Part shown: positions 1-9,411 of the stretch, piece by piece | How the letters are laid out: every line of letters begins with the position of its first letter | Numbering within the stretch: position 1 is the stretch's first letter | Position numbers and translations under genes: made by a program | Source of the DNA: an uncultured Alphaproteobacteria bacterium | GTDB lineage: Bacteria; Pseudomonadota; Alphaproteobacteria; HIMB59; GCA-002718135 | Direction of reading: 5' to 3' | Length of the DNA stretch: 64,000 bases | NCBI GenBank assembly: GCA_902596365.1 | Contig: CACJTT010000004.1 | Coordinates: 1-64,000, forward strand | The notes under the pieces: model-generated | What the model saw: the letters and a program-made list of their open reading frames with translations, nothing else | Database searches by the model: none | What the model was told of the DNA's origin: nothing

Positions 1-110
1 TTAACTTTTTTATTTAAATTAAGATCAGCTATTCTTTCGACAGTATTACATGATATTAAAATTAAAATTGTTAATAAAAGAAAAGACTTAGATAAAAATA
101 TAAAATTCAT
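1..110 (-). CDS. Outer-membrane lipoprotein, N-terminus only (probably BamB)
   Basis: The window opens inside this minus-strand gene, so only the first 36 codons are seen. I read it directly: ATG at 108-110, then a lysine-containing N-terminus, a hydrophobic stretch, and a lipobox (L-I-S-C) with the lipidated cysteine at residue 21. This is a lipoprotein signal peptide. The start overlaps the end of the upstream TPR-like gene by 23 bases. In alphaproteobacteria a YfgM-like TPR protein is commonly followed by BamB, the beta-propeller lipoprotein of the outer-membrane protein assembly complex. The BamB name is inferred from that order, because the propeller itself lies outside the window. Confidence 0.55.
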   Translation of the reverse strand, partial: MNFIFLSKSFLLLTILILISCNTVERIADLNLNKKV

Positions 111-759
111 GTATTTTTTTAACTCTTTCTTTAATCGATGGTGAAATTATTTCATTATTGATCAAATTATCATATAAAATCAATAACTCTGAATTATTTT
201 TATAATCAGAACTGTCTTTAAGAGATAAAATTGAGACCAAATATAACAATTCATTTTTATTGCCAATATAATTATCTAAATTCTCATCTATTAATGAAAT
301 AAAATTATTTATATTGTCTATATATTTATCATTTTTGGTTTTAGTAACTATATCTATAAAATTATAAGCTCCATTTATAGCTACTAATGAAACATAATTA
401 TTATCTAAATCATTTGAGTTTAAAATTTCATTATATAGCTCTATAGATAGATCGTATTCTTTATTATCAATATTGATTTTTATTAATTCTAATTTAGATA
501 AAGTTGAGTAAAAACTTTTTTCATTGCTAATTTTTTTTATTTCTGAGTATTTAGTTATTTCATCATCAATATTCTTATTTGTAAAATATGAAATACTTAA
601 GTTATTTATTTTATTAATATTATAAAATAAATACCCTTGATAAATTAGGAATAATAAAAAAATAATTGAAAATAATATTATTAAATTTTTTAAATTATTT
701 TTAAGAAAAGTAGAAAACGATTTAAAAAATGTATTCTTAATTTGAATATTTTTATTCAT
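88..759 (-). CDS. YfgM-like membrane-anchored TPR protein
   Basis: A 223-residue protein with a short cytoplasmic N-terminus, one transmembrane helix at about residues 25-47, and a helical Lys/Asn/Glu-rich periplasmic part that reads like degenerate TPR repeats (TPR_21 / YfgM type). YfgM proteins associate with the Sec translocon and periplasmic chaperones. The gene overlaps the thioredoxin-like gene upstream by 8 bases and the lipoprotein gene downstream by 23 bases, so the three are probably one minus-strand transcript. The assignment rests on architecture and gene order, since the sequence is too diverged for clear motifs. Confidence 0.5.
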   Translation of the reverse strand: MNKNIQIKNTFFKSFSTFLKNNLKNLIILFSIIFLLFLIYQGYLFYNINKINNLSISYFTNKNIDDEITKYSEIKKISNEKSFYSTLSKLELIKINIDNKEYDLSIELYNEILNSNDLDNNYVSLVAINGAYNFIDIVTKTKNDKYIDNINNFISLIDENLDNYIGNKNELLYLVSILSLKDSSDYKNNSELLILYDNLINNEIISPSIKERVKKIHEFYIFI

Positions 760-1309
760 TATTTTTCCATTTTATTGAACAACCAAAACTATTAAACTGT
801 TTAGTTGGTCCTATTCCATTATTTTTAATTTTCAACATTGCATTATACAATTCTCTTTCAATTTGGGAGTCATTGGAATTCATAACGCCTGAGTCAATTC
901 TTCCGCGATACATTAGTTTAAGAGAGCTATTAAAACCAAATATATCAGGGGTACACATAGCTCCATATCTTTTTGCTACTGACTGAGTTTCATCATAAAG
1001 ATAGGGAAATCTAAAATCATATTTTTTTGAAAAAATTTTCATTTTTTGAAATGAATCTTCAGGATATTGAGTTACATCATTTGACATAATTGCTATTGTG
1101 TTAATTGATGATTTTTGTAATTCAATAGCTTCAAAACTCAATCTATCTGCTATCGATATTACGTAAGGGCAATGATTACATATAAACGCTATGACAGTAC
1201 CATTTGATCCTTTTAGCTTATCTAAAGACATTATCTCATCGGTGACATTCTTGAGGATAAAACTAGGAGCTAACCATCCTAATTCATCATTTGTAGCATT
1301 TACAGGCAT
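752..1309 (-). CDS. Thioredoxin-like (AhpC/TSA-fold) protein
   Basis: A 185-residue redoxin-fold protein with no signal peptide, so probably cytoplasmic. The active site is the C-N-H-C motif at about residues 44-47 in the context ICNHCPYV, which is typical of a bacterial thioredoxin-family group related to peroxiredoxins and ResA. It is followed by the expected cis-proline region (CTPDIFGF). It probably acts as a thiol-disulfide oxidoreductase or peroxide reductase; the substrate is unknown. The gene overlaps the downstream TPR gene by 8 bases. Its start is only 22 bases from the divergent DUF2794 gene. Confidence 0.75.
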   Translation of the reverse strand: MPVNATNDELGWLAPSFILKNVTDEIMSLDKLKGSNGTVIAFICNHCPYVISIADRLSFEAIELQKSSINTIAIMSNDVTQYPEDSFQKMKIFSKKYDFRFPYLYDETQSVAKRYGAMCTPDIFGFNSSLKLMYRGRIDSGVMNSNDSQIERELYNAMLKIKNNGIGPTKQFNSFGCSIKWKNNE

Positions 1310-1331
1310 AGATTTTTTGATATATTAAATT

Positions 1332-1661
1332 ATGCGTTCAGTATCATCTAGTTCTGTTCCAAACAATCATAAATTGTATTTTTCGAAGACTGAATTAAGC
1401 AAAATACTTAAATGTTACTCAATTGGTGTTTCAAATGGAGATTGGAAAGATTACGCTTTAAATTTTAATACAAATGAGGCAATTTTTTCAATTTACAAAC
1501 ACACTCTTGCATCACCTGAGTGTATTTTAAAAAAATACAAAGAAAAGAAGAAAAAAAAGACTCTTTATCAACTTAGTATTAGTAATAAGAAAAATAGCAA
1601 ATACGAAAACCTAGATCAGCTTATATCTTCAATAAAGAGATCACAATTATCAATTGTATAG
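1332..1661 (+). CDS. DUF2794 family protein
   Basis: A 109-residue protein matching the alphaproteobacterial DUF2794 pattern: an F/Y-x-x-x-E-L-x-x-I-L start, then G-D-W-K-D-Y-A, a segment like AIFSIYKHT, and a C-terminal L-x-x-L-I-x-S-I helix. The function is unknown; the family is small, soluble and almost confined to alphaproteobacteria, which supports the taxonomic call. It stands alone on the plus strand and is followed by a short hairpin with a T run. Confidence 0.75.
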   Translation: MRSVSSSSVPNNHKLYFSKTELSKILKCYSIGVSNGDWKDYALNFNTNEAIFSIYKHTLASPECILKKYKEKKKKKTLYQLSISNKKNSKYENLDQLISSIKRSQLSIV

Positions 1662-1675
1662 ATTTAAACTAATTT

Positions 1676-1696
1676 CAGTTTTATAACTGTTTTTTT
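1676..1696 (+). terminator. Weak rho-independent terminator after DUF2794
   Basis: A CAGTT / AACTG 5-bp stem with a TTAT loop is followed directly by seven Ts, 15 bases after the DUF2794 stop. The stem is short, so termination may be partial. The rest of the gap to 1843 is AT-rich and shows no gene. Confidence 0.45.
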
Positions 1697-1843
1697 ACAA
1701 TAACTTAAAACTTAATTACTCATATATTTTTTTATTTTGTCAGACAGATAATAAAACCTCTAAAAGTAAAAAACAATTTTTCAACTATTTAAATTTTTAA
1801 CATATTTACATTATCAAATAAATATAAATTTTTATGATTAAAA

Positions 1844-3397
1844 TTATTCCCACTCAATAGTTCCTGGTGGTTTTGAAGTAAAGTCATATAAAACTCTATT
1901 GACTTCTTTTACTTCGCTTATAATTTTTTTTGAAATTTCAGTTAGATCTTTTTTATTAAACATATAGAAATCTGCTGTCATTCCATCAACTGATGTTACT
2001 GCTCTTAAAGATACGCAATAGCTATATGTTCTTTCATCACCCATAACACCAACTGATTTAACAGGGAGTAAAACAGCAAAAGCCTGCCAAATATTATTAT
2101 AAATTAGATTATCCTTTAGGTACTTAATATAAATATCATCAACTTTTCTTAGAATATAAATTTTTTTCTTATTAATTTCACCAGGTATTCGAATTGCAAG
2201 GCCTGGACCAGGAAAAGGATGTCTACATAATAAATTAGAATTAATTTTTAATTTATTTCCTAAGCTTCTTACCTCATCTTTAAATAATTCTTTTAATGGC
2301 TCAACAATTTTAAATTTCATTTTTTTTGGTAAACCACCAACGTTATGATGACTTTTTATTTTTGCTGTAGGACCTCCAAAAAAAGGAATACTTTCAATAA
2401 TATCAGGATAAAGGGTTCCTTGCGCAAGATAATCAACATTTTTAATTTTCTTGGCCTCTTTTTCAAAAACTTCAATAAATGTTTTTCCAATTATTTTCCT
2501 TTTTTTCTCTGGGTCTGTGATTTTTTTTAATTTTGATAGAAAAATTTTAGAAGCGCTTATTTTTTTGAAATTTTTTCCAAATTTTTTTTTAAAAATATTT
2601 TCAACTTCTTTAGATTCATTTAATCTAAGCAAACCATGATCAACAAAAATACAAAATAAATTATTTTTTATTGCCTTATGCAATAAAAAAGATGTTACAG
2701 TTGAGTCTACACCTCCAGATAAAGCACAAATAACTTTTTTGTTTTTTAATTCATATCTTAAAGTTTTAATTTTGGTACTTAAAAAATTTTCCAATCTAAA
2801 TTTATCTTTAATTTTACAAACTTTAAAAAGAAAATTAGATATTATTTTTTTTCCTTGTAAAGAATGGTGTACCTCGGGATGAAATTGTAATCCAAAAATA
2901 TTTTTCTGATAGTTTTCAATTGAAGATATTACTTTGTTATTTGAAAAGGAAGTAATTTTAAATCCCTTTGGTTTTCTTTCAATATGATCACCGTGAGACA
3001 TCCAGACTTGATTTCTTTTTTTAATTCTATCAAATAAAATAGATTTTTTATTAATAGTTATTGTAGAATGGCCATATTCTCTTAATTTTGAATTACCAAT
3101 CTTGCCCATAAATTCTACGCAAAGCAATTGCAACCCATAACAAATTCCCATTATTGGTTTACCAAGAGTCAAAATTCTCTTATCTAATTTAGGAGAGTTT
3201 TTATCTTTTACAGAATTAGGTCCTCCAGATAAAATAATACCTGATAGAGTTTTATCATACAAAATTTTTTTAGTTATTTTGTTGAAAGAATAAACTTCAC
3301 AATAAACTTGCTGTTCTCTAATTCTTCTAGCTATTAATTGAGTATATTGTGAGCCATAATCAATTACTAATATTTTTTGATTTGATAATGACATCAT
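1844..3397 (-). CDS. guaA: GMP synthase (glutamine-hydrolysing)
   Basis: A 517-residue, full-length enzyme converting XMP to GMP with glutamine and ATP. The N-terminal class I amidotransferase domain shows the nucleophile C86 in GICYGLQ and the His/Glu of FHPEV. The ATP pyrophosphatase domain carries the P-loop SGGVDS, and the C-terminus ends with the family-typical KPPGTIEWE. The start ATG overlaps the rlmE stop as ATGA, implying translational coupling. A second ATG follows immediately, so the start could shift by one codon. Confidence 0.97.
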   Translation of the reverse strand: MMSLSNQKILVIDYGSQYTQLIARRIREQQVYCEVYSFNKITKKILYDKTLSGIILSGGPNSVKDKNSPKLDKRILTLGKPIMGICYGLQLLCVEFMGKIGNSKLREYGHSTITINKKSILFDRIKKRNQVWMSHGDHIERKPKGFKITSFSNNKVISSIENYQKNIFGLQFHPEVHHSLQGKKIISNFLFKVCKIKDKFRLENFLSTKIKTLRYELKNKKVICALSGGVDSTVTSFLLHKAIKNNLFCIFVDHGLLRLNESKEVENIFKKKFGKNFKKISASKIFLSKLKKITDPEKKRKIIGKTFIEVFEKEAKKIKNVDYLAQGTLYPDIIESIPFFGGPTAKIKSHHNVGGLPKKMKFKIVEPLKELFKDEVRSLGNKLKINSNLLCRHPFPGPGLAIRIPGEINKKKIYILRKVDDIYIKYLKDNLIYNNIWQAFAVLLPVKSVGVMGDERTYSYCVSLRAVTSVDGMTADFYMFNKKDLTEISKKIISEVKEVNRVLYDFTSKPPGTIEWE

Positions 3398-3984
3398 AAT
3401 TTAAAATTTTTAGCAATTATAAATATTTCAACTGAATCTTTTCTAGATGAATCTGGTTTAAAATAAGAAACCTCATCAAATTTTATTTTAAGAATATTCA
3501 ATATTTCCTTTTCCTCACTACCCTTCCATATTTTTAAAACTAATATTCCACCTTTAATTATCAATTGATCAATAAGTTCAATTATATCTAATAACATAGA
3601 ACTTAACCTTAGATGATCAGTAGACTGATGACCAGTTGTATTTGGAGCAATGTCTGACAAAACTAAATCAAAATTCTTTTGCATTTTATCATAATTAAAT
3701 TTTAAAAAATCTTCTTTATAAAAATTAATTTGAGGATGATTAATTTTTAATTCTAATAAATCTATTGCTGTTATTTGAAGTTTTGGATTTACTTCAAGAG
3801 CAACTTGAGTCCACCCCCCAGGAGCGGCACCAAATTCAAACAACTTTTGTGATTTTTTTAAAATGTTAAATTTATTGTCAATCTCTATTAATTTATAAGC
3901 AGCCCTACTTAAATAACCATGTTTTTTTGCTTTTTTAACATAAAAGTCTCTTTTTTGACGATTTAACCAATCTTTTGATTTCAT
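3394..3984 (-). CDS. rlmE: 23S rRNA (uridine-2552 2'-O) methyltransferase
   Basis: A 196-residue RrmJ/FtsJ enzyme. The SAM-binding motif GAAPGGW is at residues 52-58, and the K-D-K-E catalytic tetrad can be placed at K31, D111 (SDIAPN), K151 (LKIWKG) and E186. The family methylates U2552 of 23S rRNA late in 50S assembly. The gene precedes guaA with a 4-base overlap and is divergent from the RND efflux operon. Confidence 0.95.
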   Translation of the reverse strand: MKSKDWLNRQKRDFYVKKAKKHGYLSRAAYKLIEIDNKFNILKKSQKLFEFGAAPGGWTQVALEVNPKLQITAIDLLELKINHPQINFYKEDFLKFNYDKMQKNFDLVLSDIAPNTTGHQSTDHLRLSSMLLDIIELIDQLIIKGGILVLKIWKGSEEKEILNILKIKFDEVSYFKPDSSRKDSVEIFIIAKNFKL

Positions 3985-4007
3985 TTATTTGTTGCAGTTA
4001 AAGACTA

Positions 4008-4037
4008 TTGTTTTTTGTAGGTAAACTCTTATATAAT
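4008..4037 (+). promoter_or_regulatory. Likely sigma-70 promoter of the RND efflux operon
   Basis: TTGTTT at 4008-4013 and a perfect TATAAT at 4032-4037 are separated by 18 bases. The -10 box ends 16 bases before the ATG at 4054, so the leader would be only about 10 bases. Confidence 0.5.
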
Positions 4038-4053
4038 CCTTTGAAATATTAAT

Positions 4054-5295
4054 ATGAAAAAATCAATTTTTATAGCTTCTTTTATTCTTTTATTAGTTAT
4101 TGGTTGGATTGGCTCTGGTCAATTCTCAAATAAAGTAATTGCACAAGATGATAATACTCAAACATTCTCAGAGACGGAAACCTCATACTCTAAAGATGCT
4201 GAAAATAATAAAAGTGAAGAATTTATATTTTCAGTTGAAACAAAAGTTTTCACTTCAAATCTCATTGATCAATCTATTGAATTACAAGGCCAAACAATAC
4301 ACAACAAAAAAATTGATGTTAAATCTGAAACATCTGGAAATATTGATAGAATAGAATTTTCTCGAGGTGATAAGGTATCTCAAAATTCAGAAATGATAAC
4401 AATTTCATTAGAAGATAGAAATGAAAAACTATTAAGTGCAGAAAAAGACTTAGAAAGACTGTCTAAAGAACTTATATTAAATGAAAAAAATAGAGACAAT
4501 TTGCTGAGACAAAATGTAGAAAGAATAGAATTATATGAAATAGAATATGCATCAGCAAAACAACTAATTGATAAAGGTTTAAGTTCAAAATCTAAATTAA
4601 GTTTAGCGTCTTTTAATCTTGCTAATGCTAAAGCTGATAAAGAAGATATTAAAATAAAATTTGAATCTACATTGGCAAATCTTGAGGCTCAAATTTCAAA
4701 TGTAAAATCAATTCTAAAAAATATAAAATTGGATATAGATAAAACAATTATTAAAGCTCCTTTTGATGGAATAATTTCTGAAAAAATGGTTGAGGAAACT
4801 GAATTTATTTCTGTTGGCACTCCATTATTTACTATAATTGATTTAGACCCAATTAAGATCGAGGGTTATTTATCTGAGTTTGATGTAAACAAGGTGAGTG
4901 TTGGTACTAAGGCAATAATTGAAGATAGTAATGGTATTAAAAAAAATGGAATAATTTCTTTTATATCACCTTCTGCTGAAACTAGTACTAGAACATTTGA
5001 AATTACCATTGAGGCAGGTAACAAGGATCTTTCATACAAAAGTGGGATAACTACGAAAATAATTATTAAGGGGTCAGAACTCAAAGCACATAAAATACCA
5101 CCTTCTATTTTAACATTATTAGATGATGGTACAGTAGGTGTCAAAGCTGTTGACAATAATAATAATGTTACTTTTTATCCAACTAAAACTATTAAAGATA
5201 CTATTGATGGAATGTGGGTTTCTGGACTCCCTGAAAAAGTAAACCTAATTGTGAGTGGTCAAGAATATATAAGTGTTGGTGAGAAAATAAACTAA
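4054..5295 (+). CDS. RND efflux periplasmic adaptor (membrane fusion protein)
   Basis: A 413-residue HlyD/AcrA-type adaptor. It has an N-terminal hydrophobic signal/anchor (residues 5-25), a biotinyl-lipoyl half (VKSETSGNIDRIEFSRGDKVS), an alpha-helical hairpin of about residues 125-220, and the second lipoyl half (IIKAPFDGIISEKMVEETEFISVGTPLFTI). A beta-barrel and a membrane-proximal domain follow. It would link the inner-membrane pump encoded 5 bases downstream to an outer-membrane channel. No TolC-like gene is in the window. The exported substrate cannot be told from sequence. Confidence 0.9.
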   Translation: MKKSIFIASFILLLVIGWIGSGQFSNKVIAQDDNTQTFSETETSYSKDAENNKSEEFIFSVETKVFTSNLIDQSIELQGQTIHNKKIDVKSETSGNIDRIEFSRGDKVSQNSEMITISLEDRNEKLLSAEKDLERLSKELILNEKNRDNLLRQNVERIELYEIEYASAKQLIDKGLSSKSKLSLASFNLANAKADKEDIKIKFESTLANLEAQISNVKSILKNIKLDIDKTIIKAPFDGIISEKMVEETEFISVGTPLFTIIDLDPIKIEGYLSEFDVNKVSVGTKAIIEDSNGIKKNGIISFISPSAETSTRTFEITIEAGNKDLSYKSGITTKIIIKGSELKAHKIPPSILTLLDDGTVGVKAVDNNNNVTFYPTKTIKDTIDGMWVSGLPEKVNLIVSGQEYISVGEKIN

Positions 5296-5300
5296 TTTTA

Positions 5301-8300
5301 ATGAAAATTAATATTATAGATTATGCAATTGACCATTCCCGAGTTTTTATGGGAATACTTATATTTATTATATTTTCAGGTGCATCGACTTACATAACAA
5401 TACCTAAAGAATCAACTCCAGACGTAAGTATTCCTATAGTTTACATTTCACTTAGTCAGAATGGTATATCTGCACAAGACTCAGAAAGACTATTAGTTAA
5501 ACCAATAGAGGATGAAGTCAAAACAGTTGAAGGCGTAAAAGAAGTAAGATCTACCGCATACTCAGGGGGTGGAAATGTTCTGTTGGAGTTTGATGCTGGG
5601 TTTGACTCAGATCAAGCTATGATCGATATTAGAGACAAAGTAGATAGAGCTAAAGGAGATCTTCCAAGTGAAGCAGATGAACCAACAGTAAATGAAGTTA
5701 ATATTAGTACCTTTCCAATAATTCAAATTTCCTTAAGTGGCGATGTTCCAAACAGAACACTTCAAGATTTAGCTGATATATTACAAAATGATATAGAAAC
5801 AATTCCCAGTGTATTAGAAGCTAAAATTGGAGGAAAGAGAAATGAACAAGTTGATATATTAATTAATCCTACAGCTGTAGAAAGTTATGGGATCAATCTT
5901 GAAAGTTTAATTAATATAGTAAGAGAAAACAATAAGATGGTTTCTGCTGGAGGGCAAGATACAGGTGATGGTAGTTTTGATATCAAAGTACCGGGACTTT
6001 ATGAAACAATTGAAGACGTTTTGAATACACCTGTAAAAACTAATGGAGATTCAGTTATTACATTTAGAGATATAGCTGAAGTAAAAAGAACATTTGAAGA
6101 CAGGCAATCTTATGCAAATGTTAATGGCTCTAATTCAATCACTATTGATGTGTCAAAAAGAATTGGTCAAAATATTATTAACACTATTGATGAAGTAAAA
6201 AGAGTAACTTCAATAACTAAAAAAAGTTTTCCAGAAAATGTTAATATTTCTTTTGGAAGTGATCAATCAAAGGGAATTAAAACAATGTTAAACAGCCTAC
6301 AAAACAATGTTATAGCAGCGATTATACTTGTATTAATTATTATACTGGGTGCTCTTGGAGTGAGATCAGGTTTACTAGTTGGAGTGTCTATACCAGGCTC
6401 CTTTTTATCAGGTTTATTGGCTCTGTCCATTATGGGTTTTACAATTAACATAGTTGTTCTTTTTGCATTAATACTTTCTGTTGGGCTCTTAGTTGATGGG
6501 GCCATAGTAGTTGTCGAATATGCTGATAGGAAAATGAAAGAAGGATTAAGTGTAAAAGATGCTTTTGCAAATGCTTCAAAAAAAATGTCATTACCAATTA
6601 TTTCATCAACTGCAACAACACTAGCAGCATTTCTTCCACTTATATTTTGGCCGGGTATAGCAGGTGAATTTATGAAATATTTACCAATCACTCTAATTTG
6701 TGTACTAATTTCTTCTTTATTTATGGCTTTGTTATTTGTTCCTGTTTTAGGATCAATTCTTAACACTGTATCAAGAATTTTACTTCAAATTATTATACCT
6801 TTATTAGCATTATTAATCTTTTTTAATATTTTAACATTTGGACTTGAGAAGTTAGATGTACCAAATTTTAGTTTATTTTTAACAATTGGAAAATATTTAA
6901 TTAGCTTTGCCTTATTTATTTTTGTTTTTATTAAAATTATTCCAAGGGTTTATAAAATATCTGAAAATATAAATTCAACAGATAAATTAGTTTCTGGTAA
7001 TGCAAAAATATTATCTTCAGAATCAAATGAACCAGTTTTAAATGTTACTGGCTTTGTTGGTATATATGCTAAAATATTAAATTACTTATTATATCATCCA
7101 CTGAAAGTAATTATTAGTGCCTTATTGATTTTAATTGCTGTTAATTATACCTATACAAAAGTTGGAGAAGGTGTTGAATTCTTCCCTGATGTTGAGCCAG
7201 ATCTAGCTAAAATTGTTGTATTTGCGAGAGGAAATCTATCTGTTGAAGAAAAAAAAGACTATGTAGCAAGAGTTGAAAATATTATTTTAAAAATTCAATC
7301 TGAAAGACAGGAATTTAAAAACATTTATTCATTAAGTGGGAATGTAAGTGAACAGTCAGAAGCTTCTGAGGATTTTATAGGCTCTATCAGTCTAGAATAT
7401 ACAGATTGGGATAAGAGGAGAAAATCTAAAGTAATTCTTGCAGAAATTTTAAATGCAACAAAAAGTATCAATGGTATAAAAGTTGAATCTAGAGAGCAAC
7501 AAGGGGGACCTGGCGATGGTAAGCCAATTAATATTAAATTAACTAGTGATAATAAAAAACTTTTAGTTGCTGAAGGTATTAAACTTAAAAAGTTTATGGA
7601 TAATTATCCTAAATTAATGAATGTTGAAGATAATCTTCCTGCTCCAGGTATTGAATGGGAAATAAATGTTGATAGAAAACAAGCATCCAAGTTTGGCGCA
7701 AATATTACATCAATTGGTAATGTAATTAAACTTGCAACAAATGGCCTTAAACTAGGTGAATATAGACCAGACGATAGTAATGAGAGTATTCCTTTATATT
7801 TACGATATCCAAATGAAGGAAGAACTCTCGATAGAATTGATAATTTAAGAGTATCTACTTCAAATGGATTAGTTCCAATATCAAATTTTGTGGATATTAT
7901 TCCTAATAACAGAACTGGAAATATAATTAGAGTAGATTCTAAAAATGCAATCAATATTCAAGCTGATGTTGAGCCTGGGGTTTATCCAGATGGTAAAGTT
8001 AAAGAACTTGAATATGTGTTAGGTATAACTGATAATGCTCCATCCTGGAGAGGTAGAACATTAGATTTACCTCGTTATAAATTAGATAATAAAATTAATG
8101 TAGAACTAATTGGTGAAAATGAAGATCAAAAACAAGCTCAAGAATTTTTAACTAAAGCATTTGGAGTTGCTCTTTTTTTAATGTTAATGATTTTACTTTT
8201 ACAATTTAACAGTTTCTATAGCGCATTTTTAATACTATTTGCAGTAGTTATGTCTACAGCAGGTGTCTTTATTGGTTTAATGGTTACCGCTCAGCCATTT

Positions 8301-8696
8301 GGAATAGTAATGTCTGGAGTTGGTGTGATTGCTCTTGCTGGAATAGTTGTTAATAATAATATCATACTTATCGATACTTTTAATTTTTTAAAAACAAAAA
8401 CATCAAATATTAGAGAGGCTATAATTAAAACTGGAGCACAAAGACTAAGACCTGTTTTACTTACAACTACTACAACGGTGCTTGGTTTGCTCCCAATGGT
8501 AACTATGACTAATATTGATTTTGTAACAAGAGAAGTAACTAGAGGATCTCCAGATACACAATGGTGGGTGCAATTATCTACAGCAATTGTTTTTGGGCTA
8601 ATTTTTGCAACTATCCTAACTTTAGTTGTAACTCCATCTGCATTAATGTTAAAAGAAAATGTAGTTAATTGGTATAGAAAAAAAATAAATTCTTAA
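5301..8696 (+). CDS. RND efflux pump permease (AcrB/MexF superfamily)
   Basis: A 1131-residue proton-driven inner-membrane pump. It shows the first transmembrane helix at residues 13-30, the PDVSIP motif, two large periplasmic loops, and the TM4 signature GLLVDGAIVVVEY with a single acidic residue where AcrB has two. The C-terminal helix bundle includes a GIVVNNNIILID motif. It is about 100 residues longer than AcrB because of an insertion near residues 490-552 holding two extra hydrophobic segments. It follows the adaptor by 5 bases and so forms a two-gene pump operon. Acidic TM4 residues of this kind occur in the multidrug (HAE) group. Confidence 0.93.
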   Translation: MKINIIDYAIDHSRVFMGILIFIIFSGASTYITIPKESTPDVSIPIVYISLSQNGISAQDSERLLVKPIEDEVKTVEGVKEVRSTAYSGGGNVLLEFDAGFDSDQAMIDIRDKVDRAKGDLPSEADEPTVNEVNISTFPIIQISLSGDVPNRTLQDLADILQNDIETIPSVLEAKIGGKRNEQVDILINPTAVESYGINLESLINIVRENNKMVSAGGQDTGDGSFDIKVPGLYETIEDVLNTPVKTNGDSVITFRDIAEVKRTFEDRQSYANVNGSNSITIDVSKRIGQNIINTIDEVKRVTSITKKSFPENVNISFGSDQSKGIKTMLNSLQNNVIAAIILVLIIILGALGVRSGLLVGVSIPGSFLSGLLALSIMGFTINIVVLFALILSVGLLVDGAIVVVEYADRKMKEGLSVKDAFANASKKMSLPIISSTATTLAAFLPLIFWPGIAGEFMKYLPITLICVLISSLFMALLFVPVLGSILNTVSRILLQIIIPLLALLIFFNILTFGLEKLDVPNFSLFLTIGKYLISFALFIFVFIKIIPRVYKISENINSTDKLVSGNAKILSSESNEPVLNVTGFVGIYAKILNYLLYHPLKVIISALLILIAVNYTYTKVGEGVEFFPDVEPDLAKIVVFARGNLSVEEKKDYVARVENIILKIQSERQEFKNIYSLSGNVSEQSEASEDFIGSISLEYTDWDKRRKSKVILAEILNATKSINGIKVESREQQGGPGDGKPINIKLTSDNKKLLVAEGIKLKKFMDNYPKLMNVEDNLPAPGIEWEINVDRKQASKFGANITSIGNVIKLATNGLKLGEYRPDDSNESIPLYLRYPNEGRTLDRIDNLRVSTSNGLVPISNFVDIIPNNRTGNIIRVDSKNAINIQADVEPGVYPDGKVKELEYVLGITDNAPSWRGRTLDLPRYKLDNKINVELIGENEDQKQAQEFLTKAFGVALFLMLMILLLQFNSFYSAFLILFAVVMSTAGVFIGLMVTAQPFGIVMSGVGVIALAGIVVNNNIILIDTFNFLKTKTSNIREAIIKTGAQRLRPVLLTTTTTVLGLLPMVTMTNIDFVTREVTRGSPDTQWWVQLSTAIVFGLIFATILTLVVTPSALMLKENVVNWYRKKINS

Positions 8697-8697
8697 T

Positions 8698-9411
8698 TTA
8701 TCTAATTTTAATAACTATATAAATAATTGATAATAAATACAAACATAATACAATAACTAAAGTAAGCCAAATTTTAGATATTAAACCTACACATATAATA
8801 ACAAATATTAAGAAAATCCAAGTTTTGTATTTTTGATTTATTTGAATTTTTTTAAGAGAAATAGTAGGAATCTTACTTATCATCATTAATCCTATAATAA
8901 CAGTAAAGATTAAATTTAAATATGCATTTTTAAGAAAATTAAAATCAAACTCAAAAAAAATAAATAAGGGTAACAATATTAGTCCAGCTGCTGCAGGTGA
9001 CGGCAAACCAACAAAATATTCATTATCATCAATTGGTTTATTAATAATATAAATATCAGCAGTGAATCTTGCTAATCTAAGAGCACTACAGATTACAAAG
9101 AATAAAGTTGCGCCCCACCCTAGGGATCCAAGAGTGTGAGTAGACCATAAATAAATTAGAAAACTTGGGGCTACCCCAAATGATACAAAATCACTTAAAG
9201 AATCTAACTCTGCACCAAAATTGGATTTACTTTTAAGTTTTCTAGCAAACCATCCATCAAAAAAATCAAAAATTGTTGCTAATAATATTAGATAAATTGC
9301 TATCACCAAGTCACCATTCAATGTAAATCTAATAGATGTAAAACCACTGCTTAGTGAAAGCAATGTGATAAAATTTGGCACATATTTACTTATAATATTT
9401 TGTTCATTCAT
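8698..9411 (-). CDS. pssA: CDP-diacylglycerol-serine O-phosphatidyltransferase
   Basis: A 237-residue polytopic membrane enzyme. The CDP-alcohol phosphatidyltransferase signature D-x2-D-G-x2-A-R-x8-G-x3-D-x3-D is complete in the segment DFFDGWFARK to LDSLSD. It makes phosphatidylserine, the substrate of the enzyme encoded just upstream (psd, 4-base ATGA overlap). The pair therefore supplies phosphatidylethanolamine. It ends 1 base from the stop of the convergent RND gene. Confidence 0.95.
   Translation of the reverse strand: MNEQNIISKYVPNFITLLSLSSGFTSIRFTLNGDLVIAIYLILLATIFDFFDGWFARKLKSKSNFGAELDSLSDFVSFGVAPSFLIYLWSTHTLGSLGWGATLFFVICSALRLARFTADIYIINKPIDDNEYFVGLPSPAAAGLILLPLFIFFEFDFNFLKNAYLNLIFTVIIGLMMISKIPTISLKKIQINQKYKTWIFLIFVIICVGLISKIWLTLVIVLCLYLLSIIYIVIKIR

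Noticed and set aside
1662-1843. Possible small RNA gene in the gap between DUF2794 and guaA
   Set aside because: Apart from the short terminator hairpin the gap is AT-rich with no convincing promoter or stable fold that I can see.
6263-6766. Long minus-strand ORF inside the RND permease
   Set aside because: It is an antisense shadow of a well-supported membrane protein and matches no family; the same applies to other antisense ORFs, for example 4866-5156, 7604-7954, 16042-16281, 32867-33187 and 50912-51307.
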